Assembly: GCA_947498935.1 (NCBI GenBank)
Contig: CANMMM010000007.1
Coordinates: 159,954-223,953 of the forward strand
Direction of reading: 5' to 3'
Length of the DNA: 64,000 nucleotides
Origin: an uncultured Aquimarina sp.
GTDB taxonomy: Bacteria; Bacteroidota; Bacteroidia; Flavobacteriales; Flavobacteriaceae
Part shown: in pieces, positions 1 to 8,796 of the stretch
How the letters are laid out: every line of letters starts with the position of its first letter
Position numbering within the stretch: position 1 is the first letter of the stretch
Made by a program: the position numbers and the translations under genes
Notes under the pieces: generated by a model
The model's input: only the letters and a program-made list of their open reading frames with translations
Databases searched by the model: none
Told to the model about the DNA's origin: nothing

Positions 1-493
1 TATCAAGAATTCGATCCTGAGCTTGCCCCTAACCTATATGGGATTCAGTGGCTATATCAATCCGATTACGCTCGAAGCGCAGGTAAACGCATTGATCCCT
101 GATTATAAATCACCTACGACCAGCTGCCATGAGGCTGCGCATCAAATAGGATTTGCTAAGGAAAATGAAGCTAATTTTATCGCTGCATTAACGACTATGC
201 ATTATGAGGACCCCTATTTTAGATATAGTGGTACTACCTTTGCGCTAAAATTCTGCATCAATGATTTATACAGACGAGATGAACAAAAGGCGATCTGCAT
301 GATAGAACAACAGCTCCGACCGGGTATTCGAAAAAACTACAGAGAGGTCAATGAGTTCTGGACGAGCTATGAAAATCCATTAGAACCTATTTTTAAAAGT
401 ACTTATGATAGCTACTTAAAGGCCAATAACCAACCCAAAGGTATCGATACCTATAGTTATGTAGTAGCGCTTTTGGTCAATTACTACAAATAA
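1..493 (+). CDS. DUF3810 family protein, zinc-metalloprotease-like (5' end outside window)
   Basis: The frame is open from the first bases, so the true start lies upstream; the TTG at 23 is only the first in-window start-like codon. The visible part carries SCHEAAHQIGF, an HExxH zinc-binding motif, followed by an alpha-helical region with NEANFIAAL, where the Glu could be a third zinc ligand. This matches the C-terminal half of DUF3810, a Bacteroidota membrane-anchored family whose only recognised feature is the HExxH signature. Substrate and role are unknown. The N-terminal membrane segments expected for the family would be outside the window. A MITE fragment begins at the stop codon. Confidence 0.75.
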   Translation, partial: IKNSILSLPLTYMGFSGYINPITLEAQVNALIPDYKSPTTSCHEAAHQIGFAKENEANFIAALTTMHYEDPYFRYSGTTFALKFCINDLYRRDEQKAICMIEQQLRPGIRKNYREVNEFWTSYENPLEPIFKSTYDSYLKANNQPKGIDTYSYVVALLVNYYK

Positions 494-536
494 AGTGGTT
501 TACACTTTTTATAATCTGCTAAAAAACGATCTTTTG
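493..536 (+). repeat. Fragment of the ~160-bp MITE-like family (left end)
   Basis: AAGTGGTTTACACTTTTTAT followed by a GCTAAAAAACGATCTTTTG segment is almost the same as the left end of the element at 42521. Only about 44 bp remain, without core or right terminus. It touches the stop codon of the upstream gene. Confidence 0.6.
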
Positions 537-659
537 TATTCACATAACACGAATAAAAAATTAACGAATAATTAGCTTTTTTACGCACAAAAACACCTTT
601 TTTGCCATGAATTCTTATTAAAAAAGTTAACTAAATGTAAAAATAAGCACTTATTTTTT

Positions 660-761
660 ACGGAAAAACCGTAAAAATTGTGTAGTTCAACGAGATTAAA
701 AAACGCTTTATCTAAAAGTTTTGCAATTGTTTTTTCTGCTAATCCTTTCGTTTTAAATTTG
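660..761 (+). promoter_or_regulatory. Duplicated promoter block, copy 1 (palindrome plus TAnnTTTG)
   Basis: A perfect inverted repeat ACGG-AAAAA-CCGT (660-672) is followed by a block TGTGTAGTTCAACGAGATTA that is identical in copy 2. A Bacteroidota -7 element TAAATTTG lies at 754-761, with a TTG at 727-729 (24-bp spacing). The same parts, in the same order, precede the paralogous gene at 1597, but there the five-base palindrome centre is TTTTT instead of AAAAA. The palindrome could be an operator. Confidence 0.6.
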
Positions 762-797
762 TTACAGATAAACAAGTAATCTTTAAGCCCCAAAGTT

Positions 798-1148
798 ATG
801 AAAGCTATCATCCTTATAACATTCGTTTTATTTTCTTTTTTTCATACACAAGCCCAAGAAGCTAGCATGCCTACTAAAAAAGCGTTGGATATCAAGAATA
901 CACAAAACAGTAAAATTGATTATTACAAAGCGCTTATTGCTATTGGTGACTTTGATGTTGCGATCAAAAACACAAACCAAGCTTCAAAAACTCGTACGAA
1001 GTCAGCATTTTACAATTTATTATTAGAAAAAAACAATTTTATGTTTGTTTGCTTAACCGCTACTGACTCATTAACTACGAGACATCCAAAAGAAAATAAA
1101 ACGATTTATAAGTCGAATGCTCATAGCACTAGTGCTTTGGTGCCATAA
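798..1148 (+). CDS. Small secreted protein, tandem paralogue 1
   Basis: A 116-residue protein with a clear Sec signal peptide (MKAIILITFVLFSFFHTQAQ, cleavage likely after QAQ). The mature part contains KKALDIKNTQNSKIDYYKALI, a second related stretch TRTKSAFYNLLLEKN, and the ending ALVP. The two internal 'SK.DYYKALI / TKSAFYNLLL' segments look like a short repeat. The same layout occurs in the 111-residue protein at 1597, so the pair arose by tandem duplication together with its promoter. I recognise no family; a small periplasmic or secreted protein of unknown role is all that can be said. A strong terminator follows at 1184. Confidence 0.75.
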   Translation: MKAIILITFVLFSFFHTQAQEASMPTKKALDIKNTQNSKIDYYKALIAIGDFDVAIKNTNQASKTRTKSAFYNLLLEKNNFMFVCLTATDSLTTRHPKENKTIYKSNAHSTSALVP

Positions 1149-1183
1149 TGATTATAAGTTAGTTAAGGATTGATTAGTGAGGG

Positions 1184-1215
1184 AGAGGTTGTCTGAAAAG
1201 ACAGCCTCTTTTTTT
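1184..1215 (+). terminator. Rho-independent terminator after secreted paralogue 1
   Basis: GAGGTTGTCT-gaaa-AGACAGCCTC forms a 10-bp stem with one G-U pair, a 4-base loop and a run of seven T residues. Confidence 0.9.
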
Positions 1216-1457
1216 GTTTCTGCTACAATCATACGTTGTTACAAAAACACTCAAATGATCCGTGCCATCCACAGGATACAACACCTAGTACAACACGCTG
1301 CTATTATTAGTGATCAATCACCAGACATGCATCTCTGCACAAAAAAACATTAACACTTATTAACTTTTATTCTTACAAAACTGACGTAAATGACTGAAAA
1401 TTGAGTGCAAAAACTTAAAATTCTTACACAAAACACTAAAAACAAGCATAAAAAAGT
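1216..1457. other. Spacer without recognisable gene
   Basis: I see no coding region, RNA gene or recognised repeat between the terminator of paralogue 1 and the duplicated promoter block. The stretch is AT-rich with scattered stops in all frames. Confidence 0.5.
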
Positions 1458-1559
1458 ACGGTTTTTCCGTAAAAACTGTGTAGTTCAACGAGATTAAAAA
1501 CCACTTTGTCCAAAAATTCCCTTTTTGCTTTTTTCTATAACTCTTTCGTTTTAAATTTG
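1458..1559 (+). promoter_or_regulatory. Duplicated promoter block, copy 2 (palindrome centre inverted)
   Basis: ACGG-TTTTT-CCGT at 1458-1470 is followed by TGTGTAGTTCAACGAGATTA and a -7 element TAAATTTG at 1552-1559, with a TTG at 1525-1527 giving the same 24-bp spacing as copy 1. The palindrome arms are the same as in copy 1 but the spacer is its reverse complement. Confidence 0.6.
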
Positions 1560-1596
1560 TTACAGAATCAATTAGTAATCATTAAAGCCCCTAATT

Positions 1597-1932
1597 ATGA
1601 AAGCTATTACCCTTATAATCATCGTTTTATTTTCTTCTTCATTTATCCAAGCACAGGAAAATACTTTTCCTACTAAAAATGCGATAGATATTAAGAAAAC
1701 ACAAAATAGTAAAACTGATTTTTATAAGGAATTAATTGCTACTCATAATTTACAGATTACAATCGCTGATACCCATACAGCTTCTGTAACTCGCACAAAA
1801 GCGGAGTTCTACAATGAATTGATCTCTAAAAACACTCTAAAACCTACAACGGCTTTAGCACATACAACTACTGAGAGAAATACAAATATATACACAGTAA
1901 ACACCGAAGCTGCTATCAGTTTGGTGCCGTAA
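1597..1932 (+). CDS. Small secreted protein, tandem paralogue 2
   Basis: A 111-residue protein with signal peptide MKAITLIIIVLFSSSFIQAQ. It parallels the gene at 798: PTKNAIDIKKTQNSKTDFYK aligns with PTKKALDIKNTQNSKIDYYK, and SVTRTKAEFYNELISKN with KTRTKSAFYNLLLEKN; both proteins end in SLVP/ALVP. The middle has diverged more than the two anchors, which may be the functional parts. There is no known domain. It has its own promoter block and its own terminator at 1969, so the two paralogues are separate transcription units. Confidence 0.75.
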   Translation: MKAITLIIIVLFSSSFIQAQENTFPTKNAIDIKKTQNSKTDFYKELIATHNLQITIADTHTASVTRTKAEFYNELISKNTLKPTTALAHTTTERNTNIYTVNTEAAISLVP

Positions 1933-1968
1933 TTAGATTACAAATTAATAAGGGTTAATTAGTGAGAG

Positions 1969-1999
1969 AAGATGTCTATTTATAGGCATCTTTTTTTTT
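1969..1999 (+). terminator. Rho-independent terminator after secreted paralogue 2
   Basis: AGATGTC-tatttata-GGCATCT stem (one G-U pair) is followed by a run of nine T residues. Confidence 0.85.
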
Positions 2000-2169
2000 G
2001 TGTACTACTAGCTTTGCTTGCATTACATAAGGATGAAGTGGTTTTAGATTTTTATGAGTTTATAAAACTTCAGAAACAGCAGGGTTGTTAAAAAACTATT
2101 AATTAAAAAATTCTTTTCGTGTGCAAAAAGTATCTTTAAACACTTATCAACTAAACTATACTAACTCAA

Positions 2170-5145
2170 ATGAAAAAGATTTTGGTATCTCTATGTTTGC
2201 TGTGCATAACCATCAGCATACATGCGCAAGAATATTTTCCAAAAAATGATGGGGTAAAAACGTCAAATACCAATTATACGGTTTTTAAAAACGCGACTAT
2301 CCATACGTCTCCTACTACCACTATAGCTAATGGTACATTGATCATCCAACAAGGAAAAATCACAGCAGTCGGAACTACAGTTTCTATTCCTCCTAATAGT
2401 ACGATCATAGATTTAAAAGGGAAACATATCTATGCTTCTTTTATAGATTTATATACAAGCTTTGGGATCACTCTCCCTAAAAACAAGTTTTCTAACCCCT
2501 ATGGTGGCAACCCACAATACCACGCTAGTAGAGAGGGGTATTACTGGAATGATCATATACGACCAGAAACAGACGCTTTAACTGATTTTAAATACAATAC
2601 TAAAAAAGCAGATGCTCTGATCAAAGAAGGCTTTGGGGTAGTGAATACACATGTACCAGATGGCATAGCCAGAGGTACTGGATTATTAGTAGCGCTCAAT
2701 AATAAAGGGACTCGTGGAGATCGCTTAATTAGTGAACAGTCTGGACAGTTTTTTTCCTTTACTAAAAGTTCAAAAAGCAAGCAATTATACCCTACTTCAC
2801 TCATGGGATCCATTGCACTTCTGCGCCAAATGCATTATGATGCAGACTGGTATGCACAAGGGAATGCTAGCACGAAAGACCTATCACTAGAAGCATTGAA
2901 TGCCCACAAAAAATTGCCTCAATTCTTTGAGGCTGGAAGTAGGATCGATGGATTTAGAGCTGATAAAATTGGAGATGAGTTTGGCATTCAATATACTATT
3001 ATTGGTGGAGGTGATGAATACGCACGAATGGAGCAAGTAGTTGCTACCAATGCTACATATATCCTACCGATTCACTTTCCTGCAGCATATGATATGACAG
3101 ATCCTTATATGGCTAATTTGGTATCACTCGCAGATATGAGGCATTGGAACCAAGCACCTAGTAATCCTGCTACACTTGCAAAAAAAAATGTAGCATTCGC
3201 GCTAACTACGCATCAATTAAAAAAAGTGAGTGATTTCACAACCCATCTAAAAAAAGCAATTCGATACGGACTTTCTACAGCCGATGCTTTAGCTGCTCTG
3301 ACGACCATTCCTGCCAAAATCCTAAAAAAAGAAGCATTACTAGGTCGCTTACAAAAAGGAGCGTATGCTAATTTTTTGATCACTAGCGATGAGTTGTTTA
3401 AAGAAGGGACTATCCTATATGAAAATTGGGTACAAGGACATAAAAACAGTATCCATGAACTTGATCAAACAGCCATTAATGGCACCTATGATTTAACGAT
3501 TGGAGATACTACATACCAGCTGTCTATTACTGGAAAACCTACCAAACCTGTAGCTACAATAAAACTAGGAGACACTACTATCGGCAATACGCTTAGTTAT
3601 AAAAATGATTGGGTTTCTATGATTCTTAGGGATCCAGATACTACTAAAACTACGTATACTAGAATTGTAACTTCTATAGCTGATAATGCTAAAAATTGGA
3701 AAGGTACTGCTACACTCTCTGATGGTTCTACAACAGGTTTTACTGCTACTTTTAAAAAAGGTAACGACACCAAGAAACAAGAAGAAAAAGAAAAAAAACA
3801 AACTGTCGTTTACCCTGTTACGTATCCTAATATCGCTTATGGTACCACTCAATTACCAACAGCTACACATACGCTTTTTAAAAATGCTACTGTTTGGACG
3901 AATGAATCCTCAGGGATTTTAGAAGCCATGGATGTACGTGTTAAAGCTGGAAAAATAGTAGAAATTGGCAAAAACCTAGCGACCAGCAATGCTACTGTTA
4001 TCGATGCTACAGGAAAACATCTTACAGCCGGTATTATTGATGAACATTCACATATCGCCGCAGCAGCTATTAATGAAGCAGGGCACAACTCTTCTGCCGA
4101 GGTAACGATCGAAGATGTAATCACACCAGATGATATTAACATCTATCGCAACCTTGCCGGTGGTGTTACTTCTATACAGATACTACATGGGTCTGCTAAT
4201 CCAATAGGAGGACGTTCTGCAATCCTAAAATTAAAATGGGGAGAAAGTGCTGATCAGTTACTCTACCCCAACAGTCCTAAGTTTATCAAGTTTGCCTTAG
4301 GAGAAAATGTAAAACAAAGTAACTGGCCTAGTTATTCGCGATTTCCACAATCGCGAATGGGAGTAGAACAAGTATATGTCGATTACTTTACACGTGCGCA
4401 AGCGTATGAAAAATTGAAAAAAAGTGGCAAACCCTATCGAAAAGATACCGAAATGGAAACACTGGTAGAGGTGCTCAATAACGAACGCTACATTAGCTGT
4501 CACTCCTATGTACAGAGTGAGATTAATATGCTCATGAAACTTACGGAGCGTTTCGGTTTTAGAGTCAACACCTTTACACATATATTAGAGGGGTATAAAG
4601 TAGCTGATAAAATGGCGGCTCACGGCGTTGGTGGCTCTACTTTTTCTGATTGGTGGGCGTATAAGTATGAGGTAAATGATGCAATCCCTTATAATGCTGC
4701 AATTATGCATAGACAAGGGGTAACTGTAGCTATTAATAGTGATGATAATGAAATGGCTAGAAGACTGAACCAAGAAGCTGCAAAATCTGTAAAATACGGA
4801 AATATTAGCGAAGAAGAAGCTTGGAAATTCGTAACACTGAACCCTGCTAAACTGCTGCATATCGATGATCGTGTAGGAAGTATTAAAGAAGGTAAAGACG
4901 CTGATCTTGTATTGTGGTCCACCCACCCGCTTTCGATCTATGCCAAGGCCGAAAAAACGATGATCGATGGCGCTATATATTTTGATATAGTCAAAGACAA
5001 AGCTGCTAGAAAAGCGATTCAAAAGGAGAAAAATGAACTCATACAGTTAATGATTCAAGATAAAAATAAAGGCCTCAAAACACAGACACCTAAGAAAAAA
5101 GAAAAACAACACTTTCACTGCGATACCGTAGAAAGTATTCATTAA
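2170..5145 (+). CDS. Secreted two-domain amidohydrolase (991 aa)
   Basis: A signal peptide (MKKILVSLCLLCITISIHAQ) is followed by two amidohydrolase-type modules. The first (about 35-430) has the usual beta entry but reads ASFIDLYTSFG where an active enzyme has the metal-binding HxH, so it is probably inactive. The second (about 570-960) reads IDEHSHIAAAA with an intact HSH, later SCHSYV and FTHILEG histidines and the NSDDNE aspartate, so it should bind metal. Family enzymes hydrolyse imidazolone-, hydantoin- or peptide-like amides; the substrate cannot be read here. The next gene, 64 bp downstream, is a third, shorter member. The pair is probably an operon, and similar large/small secreted amidohydrolase pairs are common in this class. 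Confidence 0.88.
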   Translation: MKKILVSLCLLCITISIHAQEYFPKNDGVKTSNTNYTVFKNATIHTSPTTTIANGTLIIQQGKITAVGTTVSIPPNSTIIDLKGKHIYASFIDLYTSFGITLPKNKFSNPYGGNPQYHASREGYYWNDHIRPETDALTDFKYNTKKADALIKEGFGVVNTHVPDGIARGTGLLVALNNKGTRGDRLISEQSGQFFSFTKSSKSKQLYPTSLMGSIALLRQMHYDADWYAQGNASTKDLSLEALNAHKKLPQFFEAGSRIDGFRADKIGDEFGIQYTIIGGGDEYARMEQVVATNATYILPIHFPAAYDMTDPYMANLVSLADMRHWNQAPSNPATLAKKNVAFALTTHQLKKVSDFTTHLKKAIRYGLSTADALAALTTIPAKILKKEALLGRLQKGAYANFLITSDELFKEGTILYENWVQGHKNSIHELDQTAINGTYDLTIGDTTYQLSITGKPTKPVATIKLGDTTIGNTLSYKNDWVSMILRDPDTTKTTYTRIVTSIADNAKNWKGTATLSDGSTTGFTATFKKGNDTKKQEEKEKKQTVVYPVTYPNIAYGTTQLPTATHTLFKNATVWTNESSGILEAMDVRVKAGKIVEIGKNLATSNATVIDATGKHLTAGIIDEHSHIAAAAINEAGHNSSAEVTIEDVITPDDINIYRNLAGGVTSIQILHGSANPIGGRSAILKLKWGESADQLLYPNSPKFIKFALGENVKQSNWPSYSRFPQSRMGVEQVYVDYFTRAQAYEKLKKSGKPYRKDTEMETLVEVLNNERYISCHSYVQSEINMLMKLTERFGFRVNTFTHILEGYKVADKMAAHGVGGSTFSDWWAYKYEVNDAIPYNAAIMHRQGVTVAINSDDNEMARRLNQEAAKSVKYGNISEEEAWKFVTLNPAKLLHIDDRVGSIKEGKDADLVLWSTHPLSIYAKAEKTMIDGAIYFDIVKDKAARKAIQKEKNELIQLMIQDKNKGLKTQTPKKKEKQHFHCDTVESIH

Positions 5146-5209
5146 TCCATACCATTACTAGTCGTAAGTGTTCGGCCTAATCATACACTTACTTATAATT
5201 TATAAACAC

Positions 5210-6529
5210 ATGAAAAAAAGGAATTCTATATATAGCATATTGGTGTTATTTTGTTGCCTATATCTCAATGCGCAACAGACACCCGCTCCTAATCAAACAA
5301 CTGCTATTACTATCACAGGGGCTACTGCCCATATTGGTGATGGTAGCATCATAGCAAACAGCGTCTTAATTTTTGAAAATGGAAAAATTACGACCATAGC
5401 ATCGGCAGATGCTACAATTACTCCAAAAGGCACTCATATTGATGCTACAGGGAAACATATATATCCTGGTTTTATAGCACCTAACACAACATTAGGCTTA
5501 GTAGAGATCGAAGCTGTACGTGCTACAGATGACGATAGCGAAATCGGAATGTACAATCCGCATATCCGTAGTATCATAGCCTATAATACCGAAAGTAAAA
5601 TCGTAGAAAGTATGCGCCCTAATGGGGTATTGATCGCTCAAATAACCCCTAGAGGTGGACGCATCTCTGGAACTTCATCTATCGTACAGTTAGATGCTTG
5701 GAATTGGGAAGATGCTGCTCTAAGAATAGATGATGGCATTCATATCAATTGGCCTAGCCCCTTTAAGCAAGGGCATTGGTGGATGGGAGAGGCTCCTGGC
5801 TTTACTCCTAATAAGGAATACAGCAAACAAGTAACTGCTCTTAAAGAATATATTACACAAGCCAAGGCATCTATAGCTAGCAAAAAAGACCCAAAACATA
5901 TTCCGCATATGGCTATGAAAGGACTTTTTGACCAATCACAAACACTCTTTATACAGGTAGCTAGTGAAAAAGCAATTGTGGATGTTGTATCTTTTGTAAA
6001 AGAAAACACATTTCAAAAAGTAGTTCTGATAGGTGCTTATGAAGGCTATAAAGTAGCTGATTTGCTACAAAAAAATCATATCGCAGTTTTAACAGATAGA
6101 ACACATTCCACTCCTTTTAATGAAGATGATGATTACGATCAACCGTATAAAAACGCAAAACTTCTGGTAGAAGCTGGGGTACTTGTAGGGCTACAAAACA
6201 GCGGGCAAATGGAACGTGCTAATACACGAAACCTTCCTTTTCAAGCAGGTACAGTAGCTGCACAAGGTATGGACACAGAAAAAGCATTACAGCTTATTAC
6301 AGGAAACAACGCAAAGATTCTAGGAATAGACAATCTTACAGGAACGCTAGCTGTAGGCAAGGATGCTACTTTATTTATTAGCATCGGAGATGCATTAGAT
6401 ATGCGTACCAACCAATTAGAACATGCCTTTATACAAGGACGTGCTATTAGTTTAAAAAGTCATCAAACTAAACTATGGAAGCGCTACGCTAAAAAGTATA
6501 CACAACACACAGGTACTCCTAAACAATAG
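5210..6529 (+). CDS. Secreted amidohydrolase-like protein, probably lacking the HxH metal site
   Basis: I start the gene at ATG 5210 because MKKRNSIYSILVLFCCLYLNAQ is a proper signal peptide; an earlier in-frame ATG at 5168 would put 14 hydrophobic residues in front of it. The 439-residue protein has the amidohydrolase beginning (ATAHIGDGSIIANSVLIFENGKIT) and end (NNAKILGIDNLTGTLAVGKDATLFI). The metal motif region reads PGFIAPNTTLG instead of GFIDxHxH, so classical two-metal catalysis is unlikely. It may act as a partner of the 991-residue protein upstream. The start choice is well supported; the exact role is unknown. Confidence 0.85.
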   Translation: MKKRNSIYSILVLFCCLYLNAQQTPAPNQTTAITITGATAHIGDGSIIANSVLIFENGKITTIASADATITPKGTHIDATGKHIYPGFIAPNTTLGLVEIEAVRATDDDSEIGMYNPHIRSIIAYNTESKIVESMRPNGVLIAQITPRGGRISGTSSIVQLDAWNWEDAALRIDDGIHINWPSPFKQGHWWMGEAPGFTPNKEYSKQVTALKEYITQAKASIASKKDPKHIPHMAMKGLFDQSQTLFIQVASEKAIVDVVSFVKENTFQKVVLIGAYEGYKVADLLQKNHIAVLTDRTHSTPFNEDDDYDQPYKNAKLLVEAGVLVGLQNSGQMERANTRNLPFQAGTVAAQGMDTEKALQLITGNNAKILGIDNLTGTLAVGKDATLFISIGDALDMRTNQLEHAFIQGRAISLKSHQTKLWKRYAKKYTQHTGTPKQ

Positions 6530-6698
6530 CATCTTCTGACAGTAACATTAAATCCATCAAAACGCAGCGTACAATACCGATAAAAACAATAATTGGTTTA
6601 TGCTGCGTTTAGGATATAATATCATAGAAGATAAACTTCTTAACTTTAAAATAGTTTACACTTTTTCGATTTTAGCGAAAAACAAGGATTTTGTAATT

Positions 6699-6859
6699 GA
6701 AGTGGTTTAAACTTTTTTGATTTCAGCGAAAAACCAAGATTTTGTGATCAAATACAGTGATTTTTTAGTTGCATAGCAGCGCTACGGAACTCAAAAACCG
6801 CAAAATTTGAGTGCAAAAGATCGTTTTTATAGCAAATTGAAAAAAGTTTAAACCACTTC
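6699..6859. mobile_element. MITE-like element, type 1, full length (161 bp)
   Basis: The ends are GAAGTGGTTTAAACTTTTTT and its exact reverse complement: 20-bp perfect terminal inverted repeats. The centre contains GCATAGCAGCGCTACGGAAC, the core shared by the whole family. A second, partial left end (GTTTACACTTTTTCGATTTTAGC) lies immediately before it at about 6652-6690, suggesting insertion next to an older copy. There is no coding capacity. Confidence 0.8.
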
Positions 6860-6873
6860 ATTGCATAGCAACG

Positions 6874-7545
6874 CTATATCTTGGTAATTCCTATGTTTAC
6901 ATAACGTGCACTTAATGCATTTCCATTATTATTCAACACATATCGTATTGTAACCACATCGTTTGCTTGTAGATTATACATCAATGTACCACTACCTCCC
7001 CACCAATCTGTACCAGGCAATGTAGCAAAACCTCTAGTGAGATACCCGATTAGTCCACCATTAACGAATGCCCCTAAGATATACTTCGTGGTTCCCGATG
7101 GCATATTATTGGTAGATAAACTTGCTGATATCATATATACCCCATCCGTCAGAACACGAATAGCGCCATTGCTCACCACCGTAAATGTACTTCCTGTATT
7201 AACTTGTGTATGAGAAGCATTTAGTGGAAAATCAAAATAGGTATTTGTAGCATTAGGTAATAAGGTGTTATTACCTGTCCCAAGCCTATTGAGTACTATA
7301 GTCCTACTGATATCTACTGATAATTTTTGCCAAATCGTTCCATCAAATTGATACATTGCTAGCTCATCAGTATCGTACACAATAGAACCTTGTTCTATAG
7401 TAGCGACAGGAATAGCATTTCTCTCGACTGTAGTGATTTTTGGCACGCCCATCAATGCATCTGCATCTACCTGAGTATACCCAAAAGAATACAACAGCAC
7501 TATACATACACTACACAATAGATAGTCTCGGATCACAATACTCAT
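6874..7545 (-). CDS. Secreted beta-sandwich (C1q/TNF-like) protein, unknown function
   Basis: 223 residues with an N-terminal hydrophobic signal (about 1-26, ending SFGYTQ). Residues about 28-75 contain GVPKITTVERNAIP...GSIVYDTDELAMYQFDGTIWQ, a segment typical of flavobacterial surface proteins. The C-terminal ~140 residues (FTVVSNGAIRVLTDGVYMISASLS...LQANDVVTIRYVLNN) look like a C1q/TNF-like jelly roll, which often mediates trimerisation or ligand binding. No catalytic motif is visible. The gene lies between a MITE and a 420-bp gene-poor stretch and is convergent with the amidohydrolase pair. The fold call is by pattern only. Confidence 0.65.
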   Translation of the reverse strand: MSIVIRDYLLCSVCIVLLYSFGYTQVDADALMGVPKITTVERNAIPVATIEQGSIVYDTDELAMYQFDGTIWQKLSVDISRTIVLNRLGTGNNTLLPNATNTYFDFPLNASHTQVNTGSTFTVVSNGAIRVLTDGVYMISASLSTNNMPSGTTKYILGAFVNGGLIGYLTRGFATLPGTDWWGGSGTLMYNLQANDVVTIRYVLNNNGNALSARYVNIGITKI

Positions 7546-7965
7546 AATTTTTTCTCTTTTATACTTTTATATTAAATATAAACTAAAATTTAGTATTCTA
7601 TGTACTAAAAATGAATGCATCAAAAAAAACGCAAACGTATAGTATATTCAAAAACAAAAGATTAGCAACAGTATTCTTTTTTTTGTTGCTAGAAACTTCC
7701 TATATTGTATACTTTAAAACCATCGTATCCATTTGTTATGATTCCTTCGTTTGTCTGAAGTACACGCTTTTATCTGTGAAGAATTTATATTTCAAAAAAT
7801 AATAAAACACTATCACAATATAACCACTACTTATCATACATACATTGAATACTACATATAGTTATCCGATACAATCAATGGATGAAACAACCTATAACAC
7901 GCTTTAAAATTACATTTAAAGTAATGCTATAGCGAGTTTCATGTGAATACTAAAACAACACACAC
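7546..7965. other. Gene-poor stretch
   Basis: It lies between two divergent genes, so promoters for both must be inside it. A weak 63-codon frame at 7611-7802 has biased hydrophobic content but no ribosome binding site I trust; I do not call it. No repeat family of this window is present. Confidence 0.5.
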
Positions 7966-8607
7966 ATGAAACACTTACTCTTATTACTACTTTTTGGGGT
8001 TTCTGTAGCTTTCGCACAGCAGAAAACAACAAATTACATGAATGAAAATCTACAACCAATATCTAAAACGGAATTTGATCAAGCATCACAATTTAGTGGA
8101 GAATACTTAAAACTACAGTTCGAAGAAGATACGATAATTACTTGTATTCGTATTAAAAGAAAGGAAACTGGCACCATTAGTAAATCACAAGTCAATGCGA
8201 TTAAATCAGGGCTTGCTCAACAAGGTGATATTAGCTTTAAAGACAATGCGATTCTAGTCATTAACTACGTACCAGGACTCAACCCCTATGATAAATCTGA
8301 GGAAATTAATTACTACCAAAGTACGCATTTTAAGAAGTACTTTCGATCCTTAAAAAAGTTCAATAACGTACAACAGTTTTTTGTGCATAAGTTACACGAA
8401 GATAGTGTACAGAAAGAAAGTGATCTTATTTGGCACAGTGATTACAATAGATTGCTAGAGCATACTTTTTTTAAAGCACCACTCTACCAAGGTAGTTTTG
8501 TAATTATAGATGCTGCTGGGCATTATTATTGTTACAGAGGTGAGTACGCTAATAGTGATATTATCAATGTATTACAGAACAAGGAAGTTTTCTTTAAAGC
8601 ACTGTAA
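7966..8607 (+). CDS. Secreted protein of unknown function (213 aa)
   Basis: Signal peptide MKHLLLLLLFGVSVAFAQQ is followed by about 195 soluble residues. Two parts stand out: DTIITCIRIKRKETGTISKSQVNAIKSGL near residue 55-85, and a C-terminal region PLYQGSFVIIDAAGHYYCYRGEYANSDIINVLQN that resembles the strand-helix end of a thioredoxin-like or redox-scaffold domain, without a CxxC motif. It stands alone, with no gene within 180 bp downstream. I do not recognise a named family. Confidence 0.7.
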   Translation: MKHLLLLLLFGVSVAFAQQKTTNYMNENLQPISKTEFDQASQFSGEYLKLQFEEDTIITCIRIKRKETGTISKSQVNAIKSGLAQQGDISFKDNAILVINYVPGLNPYDKSEEINYYQSTHFKKYFRSLKKFNNVQQFFVHKLHEDSVQKESDLIWHSDYNRLLEHTFFKAPLYQGSFVIIDAAGHYYCYRGEYANSDIINVLQNKEVFFKAL

Positions 8608-8796
8608 AATTTAAACTGCAATTAAGAACACCTTTAAAACATGTAAAACACTCTTACACAGCTTGTAAGTTAGAACAATTATCTGGCTAAATACTTCCTA
8701 TATTGTGCTGTGCTGTCTCTTAAAAAGCAATAGTAGGATTTTGCTATTTATTATTTGAGGGATTTTCTAAAAATAGAATAACCACATAAAACATTC

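Noticed and set aside
581..811. 76-codon minus-strand frame over the duplicated promoter block
   Set aside because: It covers the promoter and start of the secreted protein gene; composition is poor and no ribosome binding site is seen.
7611..7802. 63-codon hydrophobic frame
   Set aside because: No family, no convincing ribosome binding site, lies in a divergent promoter region.
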